Shown here: positions 1 to 8,754 of the stretch, in pieces
How the letters are laid out: every line of letters starts with the position of its first letter
Position numbering within the stretch: the stretch's first letter is position 1
Origin: Ruminococcus sp. YRD2003
Lineage (GTDB): Bacteria > Bacillota > Clostridia > Oscillospirales > Ruminococcaceae
Reading direction: 5' to 3'
DNA: 58,439 nucleotides
NCBI GenBank assembly: GCA_900109435.1
Contig: FNZT01000010.1
Coordinates: 135,188-193,626, forward strand
Translations under genes and position numbers: made by a program
The notes under the pieces: generated by a model
Seen by the model: only the letters and a program-made list of their open reading frames with translations
Databases searched by the model: none
Told to the model about the DNA's origin: nothing

Positions 1-933
1 GCCGCTCAGAACGCACCCAAGGCAGCCGCACCCGTTCAGCAGGCAGCTCCCGCCAGGGAAGAGGCACCCGTCATAGACGACATCGCCTCCGCAGTAGCAG
101 CAGCCGCTCAGAACGCACCCAAGGCAGTTGCACCCGCCCCCGTGAAGCCCATTTCCGTAAAGCCCGCGCCTGTAAATCCCGCACCCGCAGTACAGCAGAC
201 AGCCGCAGCTCCCGCAGGAATGCCCGCAATGGGACAGGTCATCTCCGTACCTCAGATAACAGGCTATGACGCTGCAAAGCAGCCCATATACACATATGTC
301 CAGATGCAGATAACAGGCTACGGCGAGAACGGACAGCCCGTCCTCTCACCCGTTCCCGGACAGGAAATACCCGAGTTCGAGATGCCCTTCAACAAGAACA
401 CCCGTCTTCAGGAGGCTATCAGAGCAGCACAGGAGGTACCCACCTCAGCTCACGATATGACACCTGGTCAGAGAATAGCCGCAGCAGAAGCAGCGAAGGG
501 CTCGCCCATAAGCGCGAACGTGTCCAAGATAGCGACGAATCCGCATTCAAGAGCTACATCACAGGCTTTCATCAACGCTATCTCCGAGTCGAAGGAATAC
601 GCGAACCAGAGCCTTACAGACACACAGGGACTCCAGCAGAGAACGCGTGTTATCGGCTCTATCGAGGACGTACTCTCACAGCTCGGTGACAACTCCATAA
701 AGCAGAAGAAGGCTGTCGACGCACAGGTACAGCAGAGCATCCCTGCATTTCAGGAGTACAAAGCCCCCGCAAGGAGCACATCTTCAATGTCCTCAGCGCC
801 GAGCAGACCCGCTCCGAAGCCCATGCCTGTCGACGACAGACCGCTCACAAAGGCAGAGCTCAAGGCGATGAAGAAGCAGGAGAAGATAGACGCCAAGTTC
901 AGAAAGGAAATGGCAAAGAGGGGCGGTTATTGA
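1..933 (+). CDS. Partial Ala/Pro-rich protein of unknown function
   Basis: The reading frame is open from the left edge of the window to the stop at 931-933, so the start lies outside; about 310 residues are visible. The first third is Ala/Pro/Gln-rich and low in complexity. It contains a 34-residue (102-bp) duplication: the block beginning AAQNAPKA occurs at bases 1 and 103. A second short repeat, QITGY, occurs twice further on. The C-terminus is Lys/Arg-rich (around LKAMKKQEKIDAKFRKEMAK). No membrane segment is seen in the visible part. I do not recognise the family. An internal GTG at 142 could be taken as a start, but the frame and the repeat clearly continue upstream of it. Confidence 0.7.
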   Translation, partial: AAQNAPKAAAPVQQAAPAREEAPVIDDIASAVAAAAQNAPKAVAPAPVKPISVKPAPVNPAPAVQQTAAAPAGMPAMGQVISVPQITGYDAAKQPIYTYVQMQITGYGENGQPVLSPVPGQEIPEFEMPFNKNTRLQEAIRAAQEVPTSAHDMTPGQRIAAAEAAKGSPISANVSKIATNPHSRATSQAFINAISESKEYANQSLTDTQGLQQRTRVIGSIEDVLSQLGDNSIKQKKAVDAQVQQSIPAFQEYKAPARSTSSMSSAPSRPAPKPMPVDDRPLTKAELKAMKKQEKIDAKFRKEMAKRGGY

Positions 934-974
934 AGTAACCTTTCCCCGTGAGTACGGCAATATGACTTAAACAG

Positions 975-1001
975 CGCAGGACATACCCGTTATGTCCTGC
1001 G
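975..1001 (+). other. Perfect 11-bp hairpin after the first gene
   Basis: CGCAGGACATA (975-985) pairs perfectly with TATGTCCTGCG (991-1001) around a 5-nt loop. No clean T-run follows (ttgatattat), so it is a weak terminator or an RNA-stabilising hairpin between the first gene and the TPR gene. Confidence 0.5.
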
Positions 1002-1036
1002 TTGATATTATAATAATAGAAATGAGAGGGAAATCA

Positions 1037-2110
1037 ATGGCATACAATGATATACTTGAGCAGCTCCGCGCAAAGCTCGGAGACTCGCCCGAGGAAAACG
1101 AAAAGATACTTAAAGAAGAGGGCAAGAGATTCGCAGGTGAAGGCAGCTACGACGGTTTGAAAGCAGTAGGCGAGCTCATTATGGAAAATATGCCCGAAGA
1201 GCGCCGCGAGGAGCTCAACCGCCTCACATACATCGACGGCAAGCGCCTCAACGAAGTCTACGACGAGATAGAAGCTCTCGTCAAGGAGAAGAAATATCTC
1301 GAAGCTCTCCCGAAGGCAGAAAAGCTCTACAAGAAGATATGCCTTGAATTCGCGGAGACCGAAAAGGCGAAGTTCGTATCGCTCCGCAACCCGTTCGAGG
1401 ACAACCTCTGCCAGTTTCTTTTCAGTGAGGACAAGATACTCAACCGCACCCCGTTCAACTTCACGATGTACCTGACCACCTACGCCTACATTCTCATCGA
1501 GACGGGCGCAAACATAGACGCTATCCCCGTACTTGAAAAGGCGATAGCGTTCAATCCCATCGACGTAGCGCCGCGATTCGAGCTTGCGGAGATATACAAG
1601 CTCATCAAGAACAAGAAAATGGTGCTGGATGTCTCACGCGAGACATTGAGAGTAGCATACTCACCGCTGTCGATAGCCCGCTGCTACTCCAACATCGGCT
1701 ACGCGCTGACCGATTCGGGCGACTACGAAGACGCGGCAGCGTTCTATGTAGCGAGCGTAATGTTTGCACCTAACCCCGCAGTCCCCTACGAGATGCAGCA
1801 TCTTGCGAACCTCAAGGGCACGCCTATCAGGAAGCCGTCCATTGAGGAAATGGTAGCGGTAATGAAGAAGTACGATATCGAATACGGCCCCGACAAGCAC
1901 GTAATAGAGGTATCTGCACAGCTTGCCGCGCATTACATGGGACTCGGCGACAAGGAGAACGCAGTACAGGCGATGAAGATAACATACAATCTCACGCTTG
2001 ACGAAGATATCAAGAAGCTGATAATCCAGCTCGACCCGCGTGCGCAGATGCTTCGTCCGAAGGACGCATCTCAGACGGAGTATGAGCCCGAAGAAGCACC
2101 GAAATCGTAA
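1037..2110 (+). CDS. Tetratricopeptide-repeat protein
   Basis: 357-residue cytoplasmic protein, probably a protein-protein interaction scaffold. The helical repeat pattern around residues 120-330 is TPR-like, with Ala/Gly/Tyr spacing in segments such as AIPVLEKAIAFNPIDVAPRF and IGYALTDSGDYEDAAAFYVA. There is no signal peptide or membrane segment. I chose the ATG at 1037 because GAGAGGG sits 6 nt upstream; an in-frame ATG at 992 lies inside the preceding hairpin and lacks a ribosome-binding site. A strong terminator follows directly, so this gene is transcribed separately from the two-component system downstream. The binding partner is unknown. Confidence 0.8.
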   Translation: MAYNDILEQLRAKLGDSPEENEKILKEEGKRFAGEGSYDGLKAVGELIMENMPEERREELNRLTYIDGKRLNEVYDEIEALVKEKKYLEALPKAEKLYKKICLEFAETEKAKFVSLRNPFEDNLCQFLFSEDKILNRTPFNFTMYLTTYAYILIETGANIDAIPVLEKAIAFNPIDVAPRFELAEIYKLIKNKKMVLDVSRETLRVAYSPLSIARCYSNIGYALTDSGDYEDAAAFYVASVMFAPNPAVPYEMQHLANLKGTPIRKPSIEEMVAVMKKYDIEYGPDKHVIEVSAQLAAHYMGLGDKENAVQAMKITYNLTLDEDIKKLIIQLDPRAQMLRPKDASQTEYEPEEAPKS

Positions 2111-2112
2111 GG

Positions 2113-2141
2113 AAAGGACGTCCGCTGAGCGGACGTCCTTT
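2113..2141 (+). terminator. Intrinsic terminator after the TPR gene
   Basis: A 13-bp perfect stem (AAAGGACGTCCGC / GCGGACGTCCTTT) with a 3-nt loop starts 2 nt after the stop codon. The T-run is short, but the stem is very strong. Confidence 0.8.
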
Positions 2142-2223
2142 AACGTTCAACCGCCCGTATGCACACGCCGTCACCTATCCCCAAATGCAAATTTTTTATG
2201 CAGCAGTAATTTGCAGAAATTTA

Positions 2224-2252
2224 TTGACAAATTAATAAAAGTAGGTTATAAT
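2224..2252 (+). promoter_or_regulatory. Consensus promoter for the two-component operon
   Basis: TTGACA (2224-2229), a 17-bp spacer and TATAAT (2247-2252) match the sigma-70/SigA consensus perfectly. It lies about 45 bp upstream of the response-regulator start. Confidence 0.85.
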
Positions 2253-2298
2253 ATAAAGTGATAATTTATTCAAATTTTCATAGAAAGAGGGTAATATT

Positions 2299-3006
2299 AT
2301 GGCAAACGAAAAAAGTCTGAAGGTCCTTATCGTCGACGATGATAAGAATATATGCGACCTGCTCAGGCTCTACCTCGAAAAGGACGGCTACAGCGTTATA
2401 CTCTCTCACGACGGCGAGGAAGCGGTAGTCAAGTTCAACGCACTCAAGCCCGATATGGTGCTTCTTGATATAATGCTCCCGGGAATGGACGGCTGGCAGG
2501 TATGCCGCGAGATACGCAAAAAGTCCAATGTCCCGATAATAATGATAACGGCGAAGGGCGAGACCATCGACAAGGTCATCGGCCTCGAACTGGGTGCAGA
2601 CGACTACATAGTCAAGCCGTTTGACGCCAAGGAAGTCATAGCACGCATCAACGCAGTTACCCGCAGAGTGGGCAACATCAACGTTGAGCCCGAGATAAAG
2701 GAAGTCCGCTATGACAAGCTCGTGGTGAATATGACGCGCTATGAGCTGAAGGTAAACGGAAAGAATATCGACACACCGCCGAAGGAACTCGAACTTCTCT
2801 ACTATCTCGCTTCCAACCCCAACAGGGTCTATACCCGTGACCAGCTTCTTGACGAAGTATGGGGCTTTGAATACTACGGCGATTCGCGTACTATCGACGT
2901 CCACATCAAGCGTCTCCGCGAAAAGCTGGAAGGAGTGTCCGAAAAGTGGGCGCTCAAGACCGTATGGGGCGTAGGCTACAAATTTGAAGCAGAGGAAGAG
3001 GAATAA
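2299..3006 (+). CDS. Response regulator, OmpR/PhoB family
   Basis: 235 residues. An N-terminal receiver domain (residues 7-120) has the acidic pocket VDDD, the phospho-acceptor Asp57 (LLDIMLPGMDG), the switch Thr in MITAKGE and the conserved Lys in IVKPFD. A C-terminal winged-helix DNA-binding domain (about 135-230) carries TPPKELELLYYLASNPNRVY and the typical ending WGVGYKF. It is expected to bind DNA as a dimer after phosphorylation by the kinase encoded just downstream. GAGGG precedes the ATG. The downstream HtrA protease suggests an envelope-stress role, but the signal cannot be read from sequence. Confidence 0.93.
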   Translation: MANEKSLKVLIVDDDKNICDLLRLYLEKDGYSVILSHDGEEAVVKFNALKPDMVLLDIMLPGMDGWQVCREIRKKSNVPIIMITAKGETIDKVIGLELGADDYIVKPFDAKEVIARINAVTRRVGNINVEPEIKEVRYDKLVVNMTRYELKVNGKNIDTPPKELELLYYLASNPNRVYTRDQLLDEVWGFEYYGDSRTIDVHIKRLREKLEGVSEKWALKTVWGVGYKFEAEEEE

Positions 3007-3031
3007 GCCTGCTCCGAAGCTTGTCATCATC

Positions 3032-3060
3032 GCAGGGGACAGGCTGTCCCCTGCTTTTTT
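3032..3060 (+). terminator. Intrinsic terminator between regulator and kinase genes
   Basis: A 10-bp perfect stem (GCAGGGGACA / TGTCCCCTGC) with a 3-nt loop is followed by TTTTTT (3055-3060). It sits in the 69-bp gap between regulator and kinase, directly before the kinase ribosome-binding site, and no separate promoter for the kinase is visible. It probably works as a partial terminator. Confidence 0.85.
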
Positions 3061-3075
3061 GCGAGGTGATAACCC

Positions 3076-4551
3076 ATGAACAAGAAAAAGAGCTCATACT
3101 ACAAGCTGTTCAGGCTTGCGCTGATAATCGTAATCCTCGTGCTGCTGCTCATCGGTACGGTGATGATGAGCCTGTGCTCGGCAATTTACAAGAAGTCGAA
3201 GCTTGGCGAGATACAGTCCGTCGGCGAGCTTTACATCAGCAGTATAACGGAGGAATACCAGCGCAGCGGCGATGGCTATCTCGGGCAGGCACAGCACTTG
3301 CAGGAGATGTTCATGGGACAGTACGACGTGAGGATATACATCTATAACGAGCACGGAAGCTGTGTGCTGTCGGGCGACAGCGCAGCAGTCAGCGAGACCG
3401 CTCCCCTGCCCGTCAATATGCAGAAGGCGCTCGACGACGACGACTACCTCGACCTCAGCTCGAACACCATATCCCACAACAAGCCCTATCTCATCTACGG
3501 CTCGAAGGTATACCTCAAACAGTCCACGATGAAATACGTGCCCGTATACGTCCTTGTATACGGCAGCACCGACGAGCTCAACCTCTTCACCATCAAGATA
3601 GTCGCGCTGTATGTGCTCTTCGGCATCATCGGCGTAACGCTGTGCTATCTCCTGCTGAAAAACAGCATCAAGAAGCACATCGCATTTGAAGAGCACTTCC
3701 TCAAGGTGAGCGAGAAATACTCCAAGGGCGACTTCTCCGAGAAGCTCCCCACCGAGCTGCCTGGAAATCTGAAAGATATTTCCGAATGCGTGAACGCGCT
3801 CGCAGCAAACGTCGAAAAGAGCGAAGACACCAGCAAGACGTTCATCGCGAATGTCTCGCACGAGCTCCGCACGCCCATCACCACTATCGGCGGCTTTGTG
3901 GACGGCATACTCGACGGCACTATCCCCAAGAACCGCCAGCAGGAGTACCTTTTCCTCGTGTCGAACGAGATAAAGCGTCTGCGCATACTCATAACATCAA
4001 TGCTGAACATGACGCGCTTTGAGTCGGGAACGATGCGCCCGAATTTCCGCGAGACCAACCTCACCGACCTCGTGATACAGGTCGTGCTGATGTTCGAGAA
4101 GAAGATAGAGGAGAAGCACCTGAATGTCGAGGAGCTCGACAGCCACCGCCTCACAGCGATAGTCGACGCCGACCTCATGCAGCAGGTGATATACAACCTT
4201 GTAGAGAACGCCGTGAAGTTCGTAAACGACGGCGGAACGCTCTCATTCCGCTTTGACAAGAAAGACGACATCTGCATCGTCGGTATCAGGAACACGGGCG
4301 AGGGCTTGAAGGACAGCGAGATACGTCAGGTATTCGACCGCTTCTACAAGACCGACTCCTCGCGCGGCAAAGACACCACAGGTCTCGGTCTCGGACTGTC
4401 CATCTCGCGCAAGATAGTGCATCTCCACAAGGGACACATCGTAGTCAAGAGCGTCGAAGGCGAGTATACCGAATTCCAGATACAGATACCCGTCGACCCC
4501 AGAGAAAAAGAAGACAAAAAGGATACAGAGAAAAAAGAAAAGCAGAGCTGA
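3076..4551 (+). CDS. Membrane sensor histidine kinase
   Basis: 491 residues. Membrane segments at about 13-36 and 172-195 bracket an extracytoplasmic sensor domain of about 135 residues. A HAMP-like linker (about 196-250) follows. The dimerisation/phospho-acceptor domain has the H-box VSHELRTPIT with His262. The ATPase domain has the N-box (NLVENAVKF), G1 (RNTGEG) and G2 (GLGLGLS) motifs. It is the cognate partner of the OmpR-type regulator encoded upstream. GAGGTGAT precedes the ATG at 3076. The C-terminal tail is highly charged (KEKEDKKDTEKKEK-type). The signal sensed is unknown. Confidence 0.93.
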   Translation: MNKKKSSYYKLFRLALIIVILVLLLIGTVMMSLCSAIYKKSKLGEIQSVGELYISSITEEYQRSGDGYLGQAQHLQEMFMGQYDVRIYIYNEHGSCVLSGDSAAVSETAPLPVNMQKALDDDDYLDLSSNTISHNKPYLIYGSKVYLKQSTMKYVPVYVLVYGSTDELNLFTIKIVALYVLFGIIGVTLCYLLLKNSIKKHIAFEEHFLKVSEKYSKGDFSEKLPTELPGNLKDISECVNALAANVEKSEDTSKTFIANVSHELRTPITTIGGFVDGILDGTIPKNRQQEYLFLVSNEIKRLRILITSMLNMTRFESGTMRPNFRETNLTDLVIQVVLMFEKKIEEKHLNVEELDSHRLTAIVDADLMQQVIYNLVENAVKFVNDGGTLSFRFDKKDDICIVGIRNTGEGLKDSEIRQVFDRFYKTDSSRGKDTTGLGLGLSISRKIVHLHKGHIVVKSVEGEYTEFQIQIPVDPREKEDKKDTEKKEKQS

Positions 4552-4581
4552 CGCATTCGCAGCACTGCCAAAGGAGCAAAT

Positions 4582-5997
4582 ATGGACGATAACAACATAT
4601 ACACAGGCGGCGGCATAGTACCGCCCGCCTCTGATAATACATATATCCCCAAGCACGAAAAGGCGCCCGCCCCGCAGCAGGAGCAGCCCGCTCCCGCCCC
4701 GCAGCCGCCCCGCCCGCACAGACCCGTATACGACTCGTTCATGTATGAGCCGATAGGCTTCGACGAATACGACAGGATGAGCGCCGCCGAGATAAAGGCA
4801 GATGAGGAGCGCAGGGAAAGGAAGCTCCGCACAGCCCGCGAGAGGGCTATCCTCGTGCTGTTCTTCCTCATGGTGCTGCTTGCACTGACCGTATGCATAG
4901 TCGGGATAACGGCAGACCTGATACGCAGCAAGGACCATATGAAGGCTATAGGCGGCACGAACGTAGTGCTCTATCAGAACTCCAAACCCGAGGGCGCGAA
5001 CGACCTTGAAAACTTTGTCGATGAAAACGGCAGATACACCACCGAAGGAGCAGCCGCAGCGGTGAAGGAGTCTATCGTCGAGATATACACCTACAGCGAC
5101 CCCTTCCGCTCGACGCTGAAAGGCACGGGCTCGGGAGTAGTCCTCACGGCAGACGGCTACATAGTGACAAACGCGCACGTACTGCTTGCAGACGGCTACC
5201 ACGACATCCACACCTGCGACAACAAGGTCTACAATGCCAAGATAGTGGGCAGAGACGCCAAGACCGATATCGCAGTCATAAAGGTCAACAATGCTGAGCT
5301 GTGTCCCGCAGTGCTCGGCGACTCCGACGAAGTAATAGTAGGCGAGAAGGTCATCGCCGTAGGCAATCCCGCAGGACTGTCGAACACGGTGACAGACGGC
5401 ATAGTCTCGGCAGTGGGGCGCAAGATACGCAGCGATTCCACGGGCTTCGAGATGAACTGCATACAGACAAATGCCGCTATCAGCCCTGGCAACTCGGGCG
5501 GAGCACTTGTAAATATGTACGGACAGGTAATAGGCATCACGTCCTCGAAGTACGTCAGCAGCTCATATGAAGGACTCGGCTTTGCCATAACGATAAATGA
5601 CTCAAAGCCCATAATCGAGGAGCTCATCAGCAACGGCTTTATCGGCGGAAGATTCCGTATAGGCATAACGCTTGTTGATATGTCCTCGGAATCGAAGATA
5701 GAGACGATAGAGGAGAAGCTTGGTTTCCCCATCCCCGAAGGATTTGAAGGCGTGTACATCGACGCATTCGACCCGAACTGCGACATTGCGAACACCGACC
5801 TCAAGGCAGGCGACTTCATCACAGCTATCAACGGCAAGTCCATCAAGACCTACGACGACCTCTACGACACGATAAGCGCCTCCTACGCCGCAGGAGACAA
5901 AGTACCCGCAACGTGTGCCCACGTAACTAAGGACGGCGACATAAGCTACTACAATATAGAATTCAAGCTCATGCCCGATACCTCGGGTGACTTCTAA
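4582..5997 (+). CDS. Membrane-anchored HtrA/DegP-like serine protease with PDZ domain
   Basis: 471 residues. A Pro-rich cytoplasmic N-terminus leads to one membrane anchor (about 89-114), so the protease domain faces outside. The chymotrypsin-like domain has the catalytic triad His199 (TNAHVLL), Asp229 (KTDIAVIKV) and Ser305 (ISPGNSGGAL). A PDZ domain follows (about 365-465; DFITAINGKSI). Such proteases degrade misfolded envelope proteins. It is the third gene of the two-component operon, with AAGGAG 5 nt before the ATG and only 30 bp after the kinase, so it may be a target or partner of that system. The stop overlaps the stop region of the convergent gene by 4 bp. Confidence 0.93.
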   Translation: MDDNNIYTGGGIVPPASDNTYIPKHEKAPAPQQEQPAPAPQPPRPHRPVYDSFMYEPIGFDEYDRMSAAEIKADEERRERKLRTARERAILVLFFLMVLLALTVCIVGITADLIRSKDHMKAIGGTNVVLYQNSKPEGANDLENFVDENGRYTTEGAAAAVKESIVEIYTYSDPFRSTLKGTGSGVVLTADGYIVTNAHVLLADGYHDIHTCDNKVYNAKIVGRDAKTDIAVIKVNNAELCPAVLGDSDEVIVGEKVIAVGNPAGLSNTVTDGIVSAVGRKIRSDSTGFEMNCIQTNAAISPGNSGGALVNMYGQVIGITSSKYVSSSYEGLGFAITINDSKPIIEELISNGFIGGRFRIGITLVDMSSESKIETIEEKLGFPIPEGFEGVYIDAFDPNCDIANTDLKAGDFITAINGKSIKTYDDLYDTISASYAAGDKVPATCAHVTKDGDISYYNIEFKLMPDTSGDF

Positions 5998-6392
5998 TCG
6001 GTAAGGCTTTTTGGTCGAACCGAGTTGACCCCCACAACTCCTCCTGCTGCACCCGCAACGGTCAGCAGGAGGAGTTTTCTTATATCTGCCGGAGCACCGA
6101 CAGTGCAAAGTCCGACAATGCTGATAGCTGCATACAGTGCCGCTCCGCACGCTATGCCGCCGATAAGACCGTGACGGCGGTGGAACTTGCCGTAGATATA
6201 GCCTGCCGAGAAAGCACCGAGCGCAGCGGAGAGTGCAGCAAAGAATCCGACAAACTGCATATCTGCGAGCACGAAGTACGTCAAAGCCGCCGAAACGACG
6301 ACCGAAATGAGCAAAGCAGCGCTCCCGCACAGCACAGCAGCCGCAAGGCTGAGTATAGGGTTAGCCCAGAGGCTCTGACGGTGTCGGCGCAT
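5994..6392 (-). CDS. Small four-helix membrane protein (TIGR04086-like)
   Basis: 132 residues with four predicted membrane helices and a Gly/Ala-rich C-terminus (LTVAGAAGGVVGV). The overall pattern resembles the TIGR04086 family of Clostridia membrane proteins, often found beside yajC; its function is unknown. I placed the start at 6392 because AAGGAGG lies 8 nt upstream; the longer reading frame would overlap yajC. It lies 55 bp downstream of yajC on the same strand and is probably co-transcribed. Its 3' end contains a terminator for the opposite strand. Confidence 0.75.
   Translation of the reverse strand: MRRHRQSLWANPILSLAAAVLCGSAALLISVVVSAALTYFVLADMQFVGFFAALSAALGAFSAGYIYGKFHRRHGLIGGIACGAALYAAISIVGLCTVGAPADIRKLLLLTVAGAAGGVVGVNSVRPKSLTD
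6036..6081 (+). terminator. Terminator for the two-component/HtrA operon, inside a convergent gene
   Basis: A 14-bp perfect stem (AACTCCTCCTGCTG 6036-6049 / CAGCAGGAGGAGTT 6063-6076) with a 13-nt loop is followed by TTTTCTT on the + strand. It lies within the last 90 bases of the coding region on the - strand. Confidence 0.75.
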
Positions 6393-6447
6393 AAAAAATG
6401 CCTCCTTATAGTATCGTTCATACGATTCTATGCGGAGGCATCGGCGA

Positions 6448-6948
6448 TTATTCTTCGTCCTTATTCTTTTTCTTCTTGGAATTCTTTTCTGTCTCATCGA
6501 CAGCAGCAGCAGTCTCGAGAGCGGACTTCTTTTTCGGAGCAGCCGCCTTAGCGCGCTCCTTAGCGCTTACATTCTCGGCGATAGCCCAGTTTTTCATTCT
6601 TATCTTGGTACGCTCGCCGCCTGTTTCGAGAACGATATTATCCTCAGCCACGCGGACAACGATACCGATGATACCGCCCGTTGTGATTACCTCGTCGCCT
6701 ATCTGTACATTGCTCTGGAGCTCTTTCTGTTCCTGCTCGCGTTTTTTCTGGGGTCTGATGAGCATAAAGTAGAGCAGAACAAAGAAGAAACCGAGCGGAA
6801 GAACGAAAGTGAGCAGCGGGTTTGCGGTTTTTTGTGCAGTGTCCCCCGAAGCGGCAGCCTCGGTAGCGAAAGCGCTGACAGCGCAGTTCATTGACGCCGC
6901 AGCAGTCATAAGAGCTGTCGGTATAATAACGGCTAATTTCCTTTTCAT
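6448..6948 (-). CDS. yajC: Preprotein translocase subunit YajC
   Basis: 166 residues. YajC is an accessory membrane subunit of the SecDF-YajC complex that assists Sec-dependent export. The core is recognisable: membrane segment PLGFFFVLLYFMLIRPQKK (about 47-66), then the conserved soluble motif GDEVITTGGIIGIVVRV. The tail is Lys-rich. Unusually, a signal-peptide-like stretch of about 28 residues (MKRKLAVIIPTALMTAAA...) precedes the usual start region, making the protein longer than typical 90-110 residue YajC. A TAAGGAG box lies upstream of the ATG at 6948. Confidence 0.92.
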   Translation of the reverse strand: MKRKLAVIIPTALMTAAASMNCAVSAFATEAAASGDTAQKTANPLLTFVLPLGFFFVLLYFMLIRPQKKREQEQKELQSNVQIGDEVITTGGIIGIVVRVAEDNIVLETGGERTKIRMKNWAIAENVSAKERAKAAAPKKKSALETAAAVDETEKNSKKKKNKDEE

Positions 6949-6990
6949 AGTTATAACTCCTTATTCCGTAAAAATATCAATGCAAGGTAT

Positions 6991-7019
6991 ATTATAACAC
7001 ATTCCAAAGGATAATGCAA
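6991..7019 (-). promoter_or_regulatory. Promoter of the yajC operon
   Basis: Read on the - strand: TTGCAT (7019-7014), 17-bp spacer, TATAAT (6996-6991), with an extended -10 TGT. It lies 43 bp upstream of the yajC start and shares the CTTGCAT -35 type with the S10 operon promoter. Confidence 0.75.
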
Positions 7020-7062
7020 GCATTTTGCCGAATTTTTCGGTGAGAAGCCCCACCAACCAACT

Positions 7063-7248
7063 GTAGGGGCGGATATCATCCGCCCGAAAACGAACAGGTG
7101 AAACGACATTATGTAGGTGTCGACGCCCACGTCGACCCGCTGCTCCTCTCATACCTTACGTTCCCATTCTGTAGGGGCGGCGTCCCGCCGCCCGCCAACA
7201 CACGCCCCAACCAACCAATTGTAGGGGACGGCGTCCTCGACGTCCCAC
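7063..7248. repeat. Cluster of GTAGGGG palindromic repeats
   Basis: The gap between yajC and rplQ (6949-7340) holds no gene. It contains three half-copies of the dispersed GTAGGGG repeat, at 7063-7085 (core GGGCGGAT/ATCCGCCC), 7172-7195 and 7222-7248, plus a GTCGAC-gcccac-GTCGAC palindrome near 7119. The first and third copies follow the same ACCAACCAA-type flank. Confidence 0.7.
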
Positions 7249-7292
7249 AATTACGTAAGCGGCAAGCGATGTGTTATTTGCGGGCGCCCTAC

Positions 7293-7329
7293 AAAAAAAT
7301 GCGGCTGCCAGAGAGCTGACAGCCGCACG
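7293..7329 (-). terminator. Terminator of the ribosomal superoperon
   Basis: On the - strand, GTGCGGCTGTCAG / CTGGCAGCCGCAT forms a long stem followed by TTTTTT, starting about 12 nt after the rplQ stop. Confidence 0.9.
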
Positions 7330-7340
7330 TTTTATGTGAA

Positions 7341-7685
7341 TTAGTCCACAAGCTTGATAATAGCCATTTCAGCAGCATCGCCGCGGCGGGGACCGATCTT
7401 AACGATCTGAGTATAACCGCCGTTTCTGTCTGCATACTTGGGAGAGATCTCGTCGAAGAGCTTCTTAGCGACGGACTCCTTAGTTACGTATGACATTACC
7501 TGACGCTTGGAGTGCAGATCGGAATTCTTACCGATAGTGATCATCTTTTCTGCAACCGCACGAACTTCCTTTGCTCTTGTAACAGTCGTTTCGATCTGAC
7601 CGTTCTCAAGAAGGAAAGTTACCATGCCTCTGAGCATAGCCTTTCTGTGGTCAGATGTTCTGCCCAGTTTTCTTGTACCCGGCAT
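7341..7685 (-). CDS. rplQ: 50S ribosomal protein L17
   Basis: 114 residues, last gene of the superoperon. The N-terminus [19 protein letters not shown] and the ending EMAIIKLVD are typical of bacterial L17. The start is the ATG at 7685, with AAAGGAG 8 nt upstream; an in-frame GTG three codons earlier sits on the ribosome-binding site and is rejected. It lies 39 bp after rpoA, the usual arrangement. Confidence 0.97.
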   Translation of the reverse strand: MPGTRKLGRTSDHRKAMLRGMVTFLLENGQIETTVTRAKEVRAVAEKMITIGKNSDLHSKRQVMSYVTKESVAKKLFDEISPKYADRNGGYTQIVKIGPRRGDAAEMAIIKLVD

Positions 7686-7724
7686 GTATTTCACTCCTTT
7701 ACTAATATTTAAGTGATGGTTTAG

Positions 7725-8690
7725 TTATTCTTCTTCGGATGAGAGGTCAAAGCCCAGTGACTGGAGCTTTTCCTTGACCTCATCGAAGGATTTCTTTCCA
7801 AGGTTTCTAACCTTCATCATTTCTTCCTCAGACTTATTGATGAGGTCATCTACAGTATTGATTCCCGCTCTCTTTAAGCAGTTAAAGGAGCGCACCGATA
7901 AGTCAAGATCCTCAATGGTCATCTCAAGGATTTTCTCCTTGCCCTTTTCGTCCTTTTCGACGAGGACCTCAGCGATTCCGGACTCTTCAGAGAGCTCGAT
8001 GAACAGCTTCAGATGCTCGTTGAGGAGATTGGCTGCCTGTGATAAAGCCTCCTTAGCGGAGATAGTACCGTCGGTCCATACCTCCATAGTGAGCTTATCA
8101 TAGTCGGTAACCTGTCCGAGACGTGTGTCCTCCACGGTGTAGTTTACCTTCAGAACAGGCGTATAGATGCTGTCAACAGCGATGACATCAACGGGGAGGT
8201 TTATCTGCTTCTTGTTTCTTTCAGCGGAAACATAGCCTCTGCCTCTGTCGATAGTGATCTCCATATACAGCTTTGCGTCCTTGCCCAGCGTAGCGATGTG
8301 CATACCGGGATCGAGGATATTGACCTCAGAATCGGTCTTGATATCGCCCGCAGTTATCTCGCACTCGCCTTCAGCCTCTACGTATACAGTCTTGGGACCT
8401 TCTCCGTAGAGCTTAGCTGTAAGACCCTTGATGCTGAGGATGATCTCTGTGACGTCCTCTTTAACGCCCGGGATGGTGGACAGCTCATGATGAACCGTAC
8501 CGTCCTTGCCCGAGAGCTTTACGGAAGTCACAGCCACACCCGGAAGTGAGGAGAGCAGCACACGTCTGAGGCTGTTGCCCAGTGTAATACCGTATCCGCG
8601 CTCAAGCGGTGCTAAAACGAATTTGCCGTATTTGCCGTCACTTTTAAGCTCGACGATGTCGATATCAGGCTTATTGATCTTTTCCAGCAT
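7725..8690 (-). CDS. rpoA: DNA-directed RNA polymerase subunit alpha
   Basis: 321 residues. The N-terminal assembly domain has the conserved block [19 protein letters not shown]. The C-terminal domain (about 250-310), which contacts UP elements and activators, contains [19 protein letters not shown]. Start [10 protein letters not shown] at 8690 follows AGGAGGG; a longer frame to 8711 would add seven unconserved residues. It lies in the alpha operon between rpsD and rplQ. Confidence 0.97.
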   Translation of the reverse strand: MLEKINKPDIDIVELKSDGKYGKFVLAPLERGYGITLGNSLRRVLLSSLPGVAVTSVKLSGKDGTVHHELSTIPGVKEDVTEIILSIKGLTAKLYGEGPKTVYVEAEGECEITAGDIKTDSEVNILDPGMHIATLGKDAKLYMEITIDRGRGYVSAERNKKQINLPVDVIAVDSIYTPVLKVNYTVEDTRLGQVTDYDKLTMEVWTDGTISAKEALSQAANLLNEHLKLFIELSEESGIAEVLVEKDEKGKEKILEMTIEDLDLSVRSFNCLKRAGINTVDDLINKSEEEMMKVRNLGKKSFDEVKEKLQSLGFDLSSEEE

Positions 8691-8754
8691 AATGACCCTC
8701 CTGTTTCGCAATAATAATTATTTTCGAGTTCTGATATATCAAGCGATCCTACGA

